DNA of 64,000 nt from the NCBI RefSeq assembly GCF_000092905.1, contig NC_014098.1:1-64000 (forward strand), written 5' to 3'. The notes under the pieces are model-generated. The model saw only the letters and a list, made by a program, of their open reading frames with translations. It ran no database searches and had not been told where the DNA came from. Shown piece after piece: positions 43,274 through 51,702 of this stretch. The stretch comes from Kyrpidia tusciae DSM 2912 (GTDB lineage: Bacteria; Bacillota; Bacilli; Kyrpidiales; Kyrpidiaceae). The position numbers and the translations under genes are program-made. The first letter of the stretch is position 1; every line of letters starts with the position of its first letter.

Positions 43274-43720
43274 TTGCGTGTGGATCAAACCCTAACCCAG
43301 TGGTGGCGAGATCAGCCGGCCAGCCGCCCTTTTTCCGGTGGAGACTTGTCCCGGCCTTCTTTTGGACAAGTTTTTGATGCCCAAATCCGGAGGATCGGCA
43401 GGGAAGAACTGGATGAATCCTTCGAACGCATTGAGGAGGCAGCGGCTGTCCTATCGGAACGGATGAGGTTGGAGGATCTGCAACGGTATAAGGAGGCGCT
43501 GAAGGAATTTCTAGAACGGGCGATGCGACTCGGTTTGATTGTCCGCGAGGAGACGGGACGGGATCGGCGGGGGCGTCCGCAGCTTTTGAAATTACTGGCG
43601 ATCTTGGATGAACGGGTCCTCGAGATCGCGGATGTGCTTCGGGAAGCGGAAAAAGACCGCATCCGGCTGCTGGCGCTCATCGGAGAGATTCGGGGCCTGC
43701 TGATTCAGGCCACGGCCTGA
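43274..43720 (+). CDS. yaaR: YaaR-family protein (DUF327)
   Basis: 148-residue mostly helical protein of the DUF327 family. RRIGREELDESFERIEE and LLKLLAILDERVLEIADV match the family, and the B. subtilis member has about 146 residues. TTG 43274 follows GGAGAGGGGCGG and gives MRVDQTLTQWWRD. Function unknown; its location between darA and holB is conserved. Confidence 0.85.
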   Translation: MRVDQTLTQWWRDQPASRPFSGGDLSRPSFGQVFDAQIRRIGREELDESFERIEEAAAVLSERMRLEDLQRYKEALKEFLERAMRLGLIVREETGRDRRGRPQLLKLLAILDERVLEIADVLREAEKDRIRLLALIGEIRGLLIQATA

Positions 43721-43766
43721 ATTCCGGAATGAGATCGGGAATGACAATGAGGGACGGTGGGCGGCG

Positions 43767-44783
43767 GTGAATGATCGGGATGGCGTTGAACAGTCAGGCG
43801 GGGGATGGCTCCAGCTTCGCCGGTGGCTGCGGCGGGGGGAGTGGGCGCACGCTTATCTGTTCGTGGGGCCTGAAACCGGAGACCAGGATCAAGCTGCAGA
43901 ATATTTTGCTTCTGGGGTTCTCTGCGAGGACCGAGCGAATCCGCCCTGTGGTTCTTGCCCATCCTGCCGCAGGCTGGCCCATGGGAATCATTTCGGGTTG
44001 GTCCAGGTGTATCCGGACGGCCAGAGCATTAAAATCGACCAGCTCCGGGAGCTGCAGCGGTTCTTCTCCTTGCGTGCGATCGAAAGGGAGAACAGGGTGT
44101 ACATCATCCACGGGGCGGATCGCATGACTCCCGAGGCGGCGAACTCCTTGCTGAAGTTTCTTGAGGAGCCGGCCTCCGGCACGGTGGGGATTTTGACGGC
44201 AAAGCGCCCGGAAGGGGTGCTGGCCACGGTGCGTTCCCGGTGTCAGGTTCTCCGATTCTCGGCGCCGAGGCCAGAGGTTTTGTACCGGGAGTGGACCTCC
44301 CGGGGAGTTGGGGAGGAGATGGCCCGTTTATTTGCGTATTTGGGCTTGTCTGACACGGGCTGTGGGGAAGACGCGGATAAAGAGGCGGACGGTGAAAATC
44401 CGTTGGACACCGCTGTATTTGCCGATATCGCCCGTTGGGTGGTAGAATGGGTGCAGGCGGTGGAGGAGCACAAGGGTAAGCCCCTCCTGGAGCTTTTTTC
44501 CCGGGTGGGTCGGGGACAATGGTCTACCCCCGAGTGTCTGTGGCTCCTCGACGTGCTGGCGTGTTGGTACCGGGATGTCCTCTATACCTCGCTGGGTTTG
44601 TCGGACCAAGTGGTGTTTATCGACCATCGGCGCGAACTTTCCTCCCAGGCAGCACGGCACGGCTCGATCGCCCTTCTCGTGGAAAGGATGGGGGAGGTGA
44701 TCGAGGCGAAACGACGCCTGCAGGCCCATGCCAACCCCCAGCTGACGCTGGAGCGCATGGTTCTGAGGCTGCAGGAGGAATGA
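43767..44783 (+). CDS. holB: DNA polymerase III subunit delta'
   Basis: Clamp-loader subunit of 338 residues from GTG 43767. The AAA+ fold lacks a working P-loop, as in delta'. A zinc cluster CEDRANPPCGSCPSC begins near residue 53. ILLKFLEEPASG-like sequence and RSRCQVLRF near 150-175 are family marks. It belongs with dnaX, the other clamp-loader gene in this window. Its stop overlaps the ricT start (ATGA). Confidence 0.93.
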   Translation: MNDRDGVEQSGGGWLQLRRWLRRGEWAHAYLFVGPETGDQDQAAEYFASGVLCEDRANPPCGSCPSCRRLAHGNHFGLVQVYPDGQSIKIDQLRELQRFFSLRAIERENRVYIIHGADRMTPEAANSLLKFLEEPASGTVGILTAKRPEGVLATVRSRCQVLRFSAPRPEVLYREWTSRGVGEEMARLFAYLGLSDTGCGEDADKEADGENPLDTAVFADIARWVVEWVQAVEEHKGKPLLELFSRVGRGQWSTPECLWLLDVLACWYRDVLYTSLGLSDQVVFIDHRRELSSQAARHGSIALLVERMGEVIEAKRRLQAHANPQLTLERMVLRLQEE

Positions 44784-45454
44784 GAAAGATGTACACGGTA
44801 GTCGGCGTACGGTTCCGACCGGCCGGAAAACTGTATTATTTTGACCCCGGATCTGAACCCGTGGGCCAGGGCGACTGGGTGATTGTCGAAACCGCTCGCG
44901 GCGTCGAGTATGGAGAAGTGGGGTTGGCTCCCCGCGAGGTGACCGAGGACGAGGTCGTTCTGCCACTGAAGCCCATTATACGGCTGGCAACGGAAGAAGA
45001 TGAACGCCAGATGGAAGGGAATCGCCGCGCGGCGAAAGAAGCGCTGGGCGTGTGCGCGGATTTGATTCGCCGGCATTCCTTGCCGATGAAATTGGTGGAT
45101 GCCGAATACACCTTTGATCGCAATAAACTGATCTTTTACTTCACCGCCGAAGGCCGCGTGGACTTTCGGGAACTGGTGAAGGACCTCGCTGCGGCATTTC
45201 GCACCCGGATCGAACTGCGTCAGATCGGGGTGAGGGACGAAGCGAAGATGGTTGGCGGGATCGGCCCCTGTGGACGAGTGACCTGTTGTTCCAGTTGGTT
45301 GGGGGAGTTTGTCCCGGTCTCGATCCGCATGGCAAAAGATCAGCAGTTGTCCCTTAATCCGTCGAAGATTTCCGGGCTATGCGGGAGGCTCATGTGTTGC
45401 TTGAAGTATGAGGCCGACTCGTATCCAGGGGCGGGGCGGACGACCAGCGCATGA
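44780..45454 (+). CDS. ricT: RicT (YaaT), PSP1-type stage 0 sporulation protein, C-terminally short
   Basis: PSP1-domain protein of the RicAFT complex, which helps mRNA maturation with RNase Y and supports sporulation phosphorelay and competence. Start ATG 44780 (MRKMYTVVGVRFRPAGKL) overlaps the holB stop. The iron-sulfur-binding cysteines are seen in GGIGPCGRVTCCSSWLGEF and GLCGRLMCCLKYE. The B. subtilis protein has about 275 residues and continues some 50 residues beyond this point; here a stop follows shortly, giving 224 residues. The missing tail may be genuine or due to deletion. Confidence 0.9.
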   Translation: MRKMYTVVGVRFRPAGKLYYFDPGSEPVGQGDWVIVETARGVEYGEVGLAPREVTEDEVVLPLKPIIRLATEEDERQMEGNRRAAKEALGVCADLIRRHSLPMKLVDAEYTFDRNKLIFYFTAEGRVDFRELVKDLAAAFRTRIELRQIGVRDEAKMVGGIGPCGRVTCCSSWLGEFVPVSIRMAKDQQLSLNPSKISGLCGRLMCCLKYEADSYPGAGRTTSA

Positions 45455-45485
45455 TTCCCCGCAGTCGGGCAACGGGGTGTTGATC

Positions 45486-45803
45486 TTGGATAAACAAGCG
45501 GTGTTCGCCGAAGTGGCCAATGTGGAAGAGCGGATCGGAGAACTTTACGCCCAAGTGGGCAGCTTGAAGCGGAAGATCGTCGAGTTGATCGAAGAGAACC
45601 AAAAGCTCACCATGGAAAACGCGAAGTTGCGGAAGATTCTCGATCAACTTCACCCGGAGGAGCAGGTTCATCCCGGGGATGGATACGACAACCTGGCGAG
45701 GATTTACCATGACGGTTTTCACGTCTGTCATGTGCGGTTTGGGAGTTTGCGCACCGATGGCGACTGCTTGTTTTGCCTATCGTTATTGAATAAAACCGGA
45801 TGA
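45486..45803 (+). CDS. yabA: Initiation-control protein YabA
   Basis: 105-residue regulator that binds DnaA and DnaN to prevent over-initiation. A leucine-zipper-like N-terminal half (MDKQAVFAEVANVEERIGEL onwards) forms a helical bundle. The C-terminal zinc domain HVCHVRFGSLRTDGDCLFC is intact. TTG 45486 fits the Bacillus start MDKKELF; GTG 45477 and TTG 45480 are possible. The GGGG stretch at 45474-45477 is a modest ribosome site. Confidence 0.93.
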   Translation: MDKQAVFAEVANVEERIGELYAQVGSLKRKIVELIEENQKLTMENAKLRKILDQLHPEEQVHPGDGYDNLARIYHDGFHVCHVRFGSLRTDGDCLFCLSLLNKTG

Positions 45804-45858
45804 ACGGGCGGCGGGAGCCGCTCTTTTCTTTAACGGGTGCTCAGCCGGAGGCGATGTG

Positions 45859-46767
45859 ATGGACAGTCAATTTTCTTTCGATGGGCCCCGGGAAAGGGGC
45901 TTGGTGCTGGTGGCGACCCCCATCGGCAACCTCGAGGATATTTCCGCCCGAGCGCTCCGGGTGCTTGGGGAAGCGGATGTTATCCTCGCCGAAGACACCC
46001 GGCGCACCCGGCAACTGCTGGCGCATTTTCAGATTTCTGGACCCCGGCTGGTCAGCTATCACGAGCACAATCGAATCCAGAGAGAACCCGATGTTTTAAA
46101 TTGGCTGAAGGAGGGCAAGCTCGTGGCCTTGGTGACCGACGCCGGGATGCCGGCAATCTCTGACCCTGGGGCGGACCTGGTGCGTCTTGCCCGGAATGTC
46201 GGTGCCCCGGTTACCGTGGTTCCCGGTCCGTCTGCTGCCCTTGCAGCTCTCGTGATCTCTGGCCTTCCCACCGATCGATTTGTGTTTCTGGGTTTTTTGC
46301 CTCGCTCGGGACGGGCGAGGGAAGAAGAGATCGCTCGGTTGGCCGGATATCCGGAGACGATCATCCTTTATGAGGCGCCCCATCGGGTGATTCGCACCGT
46401 GAGGGATCTGGCCCGGGTGCTGGGGAACCGACGGGCTGCGGCCGTCCGGGAATTGACCAAACGGTACGAGCAGGTGGTTCGCGGAACTTTGGGGGAGTTG
46501 ATCGGCTGGTTGGAGGGGGAAGAACCCAAAGGGGAATGGGTCCTCATCGTTGAAGGGGCAGTCTCGGCGTTGAACGAACATCACATGTTCGGGGAAGGAG
46601 GATCTTCCGGGGAAGACGATATGAACCGCTGGTGCGAGGAGGTAACCCGTCAGGTGGCCGAGGGAGTCAGCGTCCGGGACGCAATCCGGGAGACCGCTCA
46701 GCGGCATCGGATATCCCGGCGGGCCCTGTATCAGGCTTATCTGAAGCGGGCAGAGGGAAACGGATAA
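45859..46767 (+). CDS. rsmI: 16S rRNA (cytidine-1402-2'-O)-methyltransferase
   Basis: SAM-dependent enzyme that methylates ribose of C1402 in 16S rRNA, 302 residues of tetrapyrrole-methylase fold. It has LVATPIGNLEDISARAL near residue 15, ILAEDTRRTR near residue 36, LVTDAGMPAISDPG near residue 88 and VVPGPSA near residue 116. ATG 45859 follows CGGAGG. In B. subtilis two genes (yabB and yazA) lie between yabA and rsmI; they are absent here. Confidence 0.95.
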   Translation: MDSQFSFDGPRERGLVLVATPIGNLEDISARALRVLGEADVILAEDTRRTRQLLAHFQISGPRLVSYHEHNRIQREPDVLNWLKEGKLVALVTDAGMPAISDPGADLVRLARNVGAPVTVVPGPSAALAALVISGLPTDRFVFLGFLPRSGRAREEEIARLAGYPETIILYEAPHRVIRTVRDLARVLGNRRAAAVRELTKRYEQVVRGTLGELIGWLEGEEPKGEWVLIVEGAVSALNEHHMFGEGGSSGEDDMNRWCEEVTRQVAEGVSVRDAIRETAQRHRISRRALYQAYLKRAEGNG

Positions 46768-46823
46768 CGCCTTCCGCCAGGGCGTCCGGGGTGGTCGTCC
46801 GAACTTCGGGTTACAGATGATGA

Positions 46824-46853
46824 AAAGGCCCGGGCGCGGAGCGCCGCGGGCCG
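46824..46853 (-). terminator. Terminator of abrB
   Basis: Read on the minus strand, a GC-rich hairpin (arms 46843-46853 and 46827-46837 with a bulge) followed by TTTTCATC. It lies between the convergent rsmI and abrB genes and may also stop rsmI. Confidence 0.65.
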
Positions 46854-46875
46854 AAAGTACCGGACCGGCCGGGGG

Positions 46876-47115
46876 CTACTTGCTCATCTCGGCGATGCAG
46901 GCCGGGCAGATGTTGCGCCCTTTAAAGTGGATGATCTCATCGGCGTTCCCGCAAAAAATGCAGGCAGGCTCGTACTTTTTCAGCACGATGCGGTCGCCGT
47001 CCACGTAAATCTCTAGGGCGTCTTTGACGCCGATGCTCAAGGTGCGGCGCAGCTCGATGGGAATCACCACCCGGCCCAGCTCGTCGACCTTGCGGACAAT
47101 ACCTGTGGATTTCAT
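46876..47115 (-). CDS. abrB: AbrB-family transition-state regulator
   Basis: 79-residue DNA-binding protein with swapped-hairpin fold: MKSTGIVRKVDELGRVVIPIE is the typical N-terminal domain, followed by ALEIYVDGDRIVLKKY. The C-terminal part has CIFCGN and NICPAC cysteine pairs, typical of AbrB and its relatives. In Bacillus AbrB represses post-exponential genes during growth and is repressed by Spo0A. It is in the opposite orientation between rsmI and metG, as in B. subtilis. ATG 47115 follows GGGGAGAGGGAC. Confidence 0.93.
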   Translation of the reverse strand: MKSTGIVRKVDELGRVVIPIELRRTLSIGVKDALEIYVDGDRIVLKKYEPACIFCGNADEIIHFKGRNICPACIAEMSK

Positions 47116-47169
47116 GTCCCTCTCCCCCTGTAACATGACCGAATGTTGACATCTAGGCGGTGCATCCTA

Positions 47170-47198
47170 AGTGTACCAATTACTACCATAACAGTCAA
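47170..47198 (-). promoter_or_regulatory. Predicted abrB promoter
   Basis: On the minus strand TTGACT (47193-47198), 17-bp spacer and TACACT (47170-47175), close to the sigma-A consensus. The interval to metG (to 47277) may hold Spo0A sites but none was clear. Confidence 0.65.
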
Positions 47199-47277
47199 CC
47201 TAGTTTTAGAAAAATAGGGCGAAAGTCCTAGTCGACGGTAGAAAGCGCGGAAACTCCGGCGCGAAGGTGCGAATTTC

Positions 47278-47307
47278 TTGACCTGTTCTTTCGGAGCATG
47301 GTAAAAT
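47278..47307 (+). promoter_or_regulatory. Predicted metG promoter
   Basis: TTGACC at 47278-47283, 18-bp spacer and TAAAAT at 47302-47307 with TGG immediately upstream (extended -10). Predicted start near 47314. Confidence 0.65.
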
Positions 47308-47329
47308 TTTGAGAACAGGACAATCGCTC

Positions 47330-47358
47330 CCTCTCGTCCTGGGGACGAGGGGTTTTTT
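47330..47358 (+). terminator. Leader terminator or attenuator before metG
   Basis: CTCTCGTCC-type arm (47330-47339), three-base loop, GGACGAGGGG (47343-47352), then six T. The hairpin begins about 16 bases after the predicted start point and ends 25 bases before the metG ATG. A T-box leader is ruled out by the short length. Confidence 0.65.
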
Positions 47359-47383
47359 GTATGGGATTCCCAGGAGGTGCGAT

Positions 47384-49438
47384 ATGGGTCGCAAAACGTT
47401 TTATATCACCACCCCCATTTATTATCCGAGCAATAAACTGCACATTGGCCACGCTTACACGACGGTGGCGGCGGATGCCATGGCTCGGTACAAACGCCTT
47501 CGGGGCTACGACGTGATGTATCTGACGGGCACGGATGAGCACGGACAAAAGATCGAACGCCGGGCCAGGGAGGAGGGCAAAACGCCCCAAGCCTTTGTCG
47601 ACGAGATCGTCGGGTGGATTCAAGAGCTTTGGAGAAAATTGGACATCTCCTACGACGATTTTATCCGTACCACGGAGCCCCGCCATAAAAAAGCGGTCCA
47701 GCGGATTTTCCAGCGGTTGATGGAGCAAGGGGATATTTATCAAGCGGACTATGAGGGGCTGTACTGCACCCCCTGCGAGTCCTTTTGGACAGCCCGCCAA
47801 GCGGAGGGCGGGCGTTGCCCAGACTGCGGGCGGCCGGTGGAACTGGTGAGGGAAAAGAGTTATTTCTTTCGCATGAGCAAGTATGTGCCCCAGTTGCTTC
47901 GGTATTACGAAGAAAACCCGGAGTTCATCCAGCCCGAGTCCCGGAAGCACGAGATGATCAACAATTTCATCAAACCGGGGTTAGAAGATCTGTGCGTCTC
48001 CCGCACAACCTTCGATTGGGGAATCCCCGTTCCCGGAGATCCAGACCATGTCATCTATGTCTGGATCGATGCTTTGAGCAATTACATCACCGCTCTGGGG
48101 TATCTTTCCGATGATCCGGCTGAACGGGAGAAATTCGACCGATATTGGCCGGCGGACGTCCAGGTGGTGGGAAAGGAAATCGTGCGGTTTCATACGATCT
48201 ACTGGCCGATCATGTTGATAGCGTTAGGGTTGCCTTTGCCGAAAAAGGTGTTCGGTCACGGATGGCTGTTGACGCCGCAGGGCAAGATGTCAAAGTCCAA
48301 GGGGAATGTGATTGACCCGAACCTTCTGTTGGACCGGTATGGCTCCGATGCGATCCGGTATTTTCTCCTGCGGGAAATCCCCTTTGGCGCGGACGGGGTC
48401 TTCACCCCCGAGGCGTTGATCCAACGGCTGAATTTTGATCTGGCCAATGATCTTGGAAATCTGTTAAATCGCACCCTGCCCCTCATTGAACGGTTTGCCG
48501 GAGGCCGGATCCCGACGCCGACCATGGTCCAGGATCCGGACGGGGAATTGCGGAGCTTGGCGGCGGAGACGGTGTCCCGGGTGGAAGAAGCGATGGAGAA
48601 GATGGAGTTCTCCACGGCTCTGGCGGCGATTTGGCAACTGTTGGGCCGGGCGAACAAATATATCGACGAGACCGCGCCTTGGGCCGAGATGAAGGCGGGA
48701 AGGACGGAACGGGCGCACACGGTGTTGTATCACTTGGCCGAGGTGATCCGCATTGTGTCGATTCTGCTCCAGCCGTTCCTGACGAAGGCGCCCGTGGAGA
48801 TGCAGCGGCGATTGGGGCTGTCCCCGGGCCCCCACACCCATTGGGACAGCGCCCGGATGTTCGGAACCTTACCTCCGGGGCTGCCGGTGTACAAAGGAGA
48901 CCCTCTGTTTCCCCGGCTGGATCTGGAGGCGGAGGTACTGGCGATCGATGAAGCGACTGGGGCGGTGAGTCGAGCTGCCGACTCCGAAGGCAACGCGTCT
49001 TCCGCTTCCGGAGCGAAGCGGGTAACCGGGGCCGGGTCAGCCGGAGGGGATGGCGCGGGCGCAGCGCAAGGGATCGCCAAGGCCGGGGACGTCGCCGACA
49101 ACCATGAGGAGCCGAAACTCATCGGAATCGAGGAGTTTCAGAAAATCGACCTGCGGGTCGGCCGCATTGTGGAAGCGGAACGAATTCCCAAGGCGGACAA
49201 ACTGTTAAAACTGATGATCGACCTGGGAAGTGAGGTCAGGCAAGTGGTGTCGGGGATTGCCCAGTACTATCGCCCCGAGGAGTTGGTGGGTCAGCGGGTG
49301 GTGGTGGTGACCAATCTTAAACCCGTCAAACTGCGGGGAGTGGAGTCCAGGGGCATGATTCTCGCCGCCTCGGAGGGTGACCGCCTCGTCCTGACTACCG
49401 TTTCTGACGATATCCCCCTGGGTACCAAAGTAAAATAA
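47384..49438 (+). CDS. metG: Methionyl-tRNA synthetase
   Basis: Class I synthetase that charges tRNA-Met, 684 residues. HIGH-type HIGHAYTT lies near residue 22, the zinc CTPCESF...CPDCGRP near 128-148 and KMSKSKGN near residue 301. An extra C-terminal tRNA-binding (EMAP) domain, IDLRVGRIVEAERIPKADK, starts near residue 585 after a Ser/Ala/Gly-rich linker. ATG 47384 follows CCAGGAGG; the frame is open upstream but covers the leader hairpin. Confidence 0.97.
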   Translation: MGRKTFYITTPIYYPSNKLHIGHAYTTVAADAMARYKRLRGYDVMYLTGTDEHGQKIERRAREEGKTPQAFVDEIVGWIQELWRKLDISYDDFIRTTEPRHKKAVQRIFQRLMEQGDIYQADYEGLYCTPCESFWTARQAEGGRCPDCGRPVELVREKSYFFRMSKYVPQLLRYYEENPEFIQPESRKHEMINNFIKPGLEDLCVSRTTFDWGIPVPGDPDHVIYVWIDALSNYITALGYLSDDPAEREKFDRYWPADVQVVGKEIVRFHTIYWPIMLIALGLPLPKKVFGHGWLLTPQGKMSKSKGNVIDPNLLLDRYGSDAIRYFLLREIPFGADGVFTPEALIQRLNFDLANDLGNLLNRTLPLIERFAGGRIPTPTMVQDPDGELRSLAAETVSRVEEAMEKMEFSTALAAIWQLLGRANKYIDETAPWAEMKAGRTERAHTVLYHLAEVIRIVSILLQPFLTKAPVEMQRRLGLSPGPHTHWDSARMFGTLPPGLPVYKGDPLFPRLDLEAEVLAIDEATGAVSRAADSEGNASSASGAKRVTGAGSAGGDGAGAAQGIAKAGDVADNHEEPKLIGIEEFQKIDLRVGRIVEAERIPKADKLLKLMIDLGSEVRQVVSGIAQYYRPEELVGQRVVVVTNLKPVKLRGVESRGMILAASEGDRLVLTTVSDDIPLGTKVK

Positions 49439-49457
49439 AAGGGGGGGCGAACCAGAG

Positions 49458-50231
49458 ATGCGGTTATTTGATACCCATAGTCACCTCAATGATGAAGCCT
49501 TTTCCGGCGATTTGGCGGAGATCGTGGAGCGGGCGGAGCAAGCGGGCGTGGAGGCGGTGGTGGTGCCCGGCTACGATCTTCCTTCTTCGGAACGGGCTTT
49601 GGAGTTGGCCCATCGGTTCGATATCCTATACGCCGCGGTGGGCATTCATCCCCACGACGCCTCGTCGGCCGATGAGGCCGCCATCGAGAAGCTGAGACTT
49701 CTCGCCAAGGAAGATCGGGTGGTGGCCATTGGGGAGATCGGGCTTGACTATCATTACGATCATTCCCCCCGGGATGTGCAGAGAGAAGTTTTTGAGCGGC
49801 ACATCGCCCTGGCCCGGGAGTTGAACCTTCCCGTGATTGTCCATGATCGAGAAGCCCACGCCGATACGTTGGAGATTTTGAAACGGGCCGGGGCGTCCGA
49901 GGTCGGCGGCGTGATGCACTGCTTTTCCGGAAGTTTGGCTATGGCCCAGGAGTGTTTACACCTGGGCTTTTACCTGTCTTTCGGGGGACCTGTAACCTTT
50001 AAGAACGCCCGCCGGCCGAAGGAAGTGGCGGCCCAGGTGCCGGAGGAACGCCTGTTGATCGAGACGGATGCACCGTATTTGACCCCGGAACCTCATCGAG
50101 GAAAACGCAATGAACCGGCCTACGTGGCTTTGGTGGCCGAGACCCTGGCCAAGATTCGGGAAACGGAACCTGAACAGTTGGCTTTGGCCACCCGGGCGAA
50201 TGCCCGGCGACTGTTTCGTGTCCAAGGTTGA
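49458..50231 (+). CDS. tatD: TatD-family metal-dependent DNase
   Basis: TIM-barrel metallohydrolase of 257 residues. N-terminal DTHSHLND gives two metal His; GEIGLDYHYDHS near residue 92, VIVHDREAHADT near residue 127, VMHCFSGS near residue 152 and LLIETDAPYLTP near residue 196 complete the metal site. Acts as 3'-5' exonuclease or in DNA repair in relatives. It starts 19 bases after metG and its stop overlaps a possible TTG start of rnmV. Confidence 0.95.
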   Translation: MRLFDTHSHLNDEAFSGDLAEIVERAEQAGVEAVVVPGYDLPSSERALELAHRFDILYAAVGIHPHDASSADEAAIEKLRLLAKEDRVVAIGEIGLDYHYDHSPRDVQREVFERHIALARELNLPVIVHDREAHADTLEILKRAGASEVGGVMHCFSGSLAMAQECLHLGFYLSFGGPVTFKNARRPKEVAAQVPEERLLIETDAPYLTPEPHRGKRNEPAYVALVAETLAKIRETEPEQLALATRANARRLFRVQG

Positions 50232-50251
50232 CGGAGGAGAGGGTGGCGGAC

Positions 50252-50815
50252 GTGACGAAACCCGAGGTGGCGGAAGTGGTGGTTGTGGAAGGATGGCGGG
50301 ACAAGGCGGCGGTGGATCGAGCAGTGAAAGCGGATGTCGTCGTCACGGGCGGCATGGCGGTTTCCCGGGAACTGATCGGGTTTCTCCGCAAGGTGGCGGC
50401 TGAGAGGGGCGTGATCATCCTGACAGACCCGGATGCCATGGGTGAGCGGATTCGCACGCGCATCGCCGACAGGGTCCCGGGGTGTAAACACGCCTTTATC
50501 CCGCCAGAAGAAGCCACCGACGGAAGCGATATCGGCATTGAGCACGCAAGCCCATCCGCCATCGACCGAGCGCTGGCCAGGGTTCGCGCGGAGGTCCCCG
50601 CCAAAGTCTGGCGCATCACCTGGTCGGACATGATGGAAGCCGGTCTGGTGGGAGCGCCGGGGGCCTCGGTCCGCCGGGCAAAGGTGGCCCGGGACCTGGG
50701 GGTGGGATATGGGAACGCCAAATCTTTTTGGAAGCGCCTGAACGTCCTCGGCGTTGACCCCGAGGAGTTTCGGGCGGCGGTCCGGGCCGCGGGAGGCGGG
50801 CGAAGCCATGACTGA
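50252..50815 (+). CDS. rnmV: Ribonuclease M5
   Basis: TOPRIM nuclease that matures 5S rRNA in low-GC Gram-positives, 187 residues from GTG 50252 (MTKPEVAEVVVVEGWRDKAA). The TOPRIM Glu lies in VVVEGWRD and the DxD in ILTDPDAMGERIR near residue 60. GTG 50243 and TTG 50228 are other starts. It directly follows tatD; yabE, which sits between them in B. subtilis, is missing. It overlaps rsmA by eight bases. Confidence 0.93.
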   Translation: MTKPEVAEVVVVEGWRDKAAVDRAVKADVVVTGGMAVSRELIGFLRKVAAERGVIILTDPDAMGERIRTRIADRVPGCKHAFIPPEEATDGSDIGIEHASPSAIDRALARVRAEVPAKVWRITWSDMMEAGLVGAPGASVRRAKVARDLGVGYGNAKSFWKRLNVLGVDPEEFRAAVRAAGGGRSHD

Positions 50816-51689
50816 CTCCCGGCCCTCTGTACCCTCCGCGGCCGAGCTGTTGAGGCGCTACGCCTTTCACCCCAAGAAATCACTCGGGCAACATTTTCTG
50901 GTTGACGATCGAATCCTGGAACGGATCGTGGCTGCGGCGGATTTGAGCGGGCGAGAGGCCGTGTTGGAGATCGGGCCCGGATTGGGGGCCCTCACCCTTC
51001 GTTTGGCCCAGGCCGCGTGGCGGGTGTTGGCCGTCGAGAAAGATCGGTCATTGCAACCGGTCTTATCCGAGGTGTTGCGCGACTTCGGGAATGTGCAGGT
51101 GTGCTGGGGCGACGTGTTGGAGGTGGATCTTCCACGAATGTGTGAAGAGGCCTTCGGTCCTCGGACCGTCCGGGTGGTGGCGAACCTCCCGTACTATGTG
51201 ACCACTCCGGTGATGATGAAGCTTCTTGAAGAAGGGCCGGTCATGGATCGCATGGTTCTGATGGTCCAGCGGGAAGTGGCGGACCGCCTCACGGCGCGGC
51301 CGGGCACGAAAACCTACGGGGCGTTGACCGTGGCCGTCCAGTGGTTTGCGGAGAAGGTCGAGTCGGTGGCCCGGGTGCCGGCCTCGTGTTTTTGGCCGAG
51401 GCCGGAGGTGGATTCGGTCGTGGTGCGGCTCGACCTGCGTCCGCGCCCCGATCCTGAGGTGACTCGCAGGTTGTCCCGGGTGGTTCGGGCGGGGTTTGGC
51501 CAGCGGAGAAAAACGTTGTTGAACGCGCTTTCCCACGCCTTGGCTGGGAGGGATCGGGCCTCGATTGAACAGGCACTCCGCCATGCCCGCGTGGCGCCGG
51601 ATCGGCGGGCGGAGACGTTGTCCTTGGAGGAGTTTACGCGGTTGGCGCAGGCGTTGGCGGATGGTGTCTATCCCAAATCAATGCCATGA
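50808..51689 (+). CDS. rsmA: 16S rRNA dimethyladenosine transferase RsmA (KsgA)
   Basis: Dimethylates A1518 and A1519 of 16S rRNA late in ribosome assembly, 293 residues. KKSLGQHFLVDD near residue 22, the SAM site VLEIGPGLGALT near residue 52 and the catalytic NLPYYVTTP near residue 126 are conserved. ATG 50808 follows GGGAGGCGGG and overlaps rnmV. The pairing with rnmV groups two rRNA-maturation genes. Confidence 0.96.
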   Translation: MTDSRPSVPSAAELLRRYAFHPKKSLGQHFLVDDRILERIVAAADLSGREAVLEIGPGLGALTLRLAQAAWRVLAVEKDRSLQPVLSEVLRDFGNVQVCWGDVLEVDLPRMCEEAFGPRTVRVVANLPYYVTTPVMMKLLEEGPVMDRMVLMVQREVADRLTARPGTKTYGALTVAVQWFAEKVESVARVPASCFWPRPEVDSVVVRLDLRPRPDPEVTRRLSRVVRAGFGQRRKTLLNALSHALAGRDRASIEQALRHARVAPDRRAETLSLEEFTRLAQALADGVYPKSMP

Positions 51690-51702
51690 GGCGGTGGGGA
51701 TT

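Noticed and set aside
47220-47383. T-box riboswitch before metG
   Set aside because: Only about 70 bases separate the predicted start point and the coding start, too short for a specifier stem, and the T-box consensus is not present.
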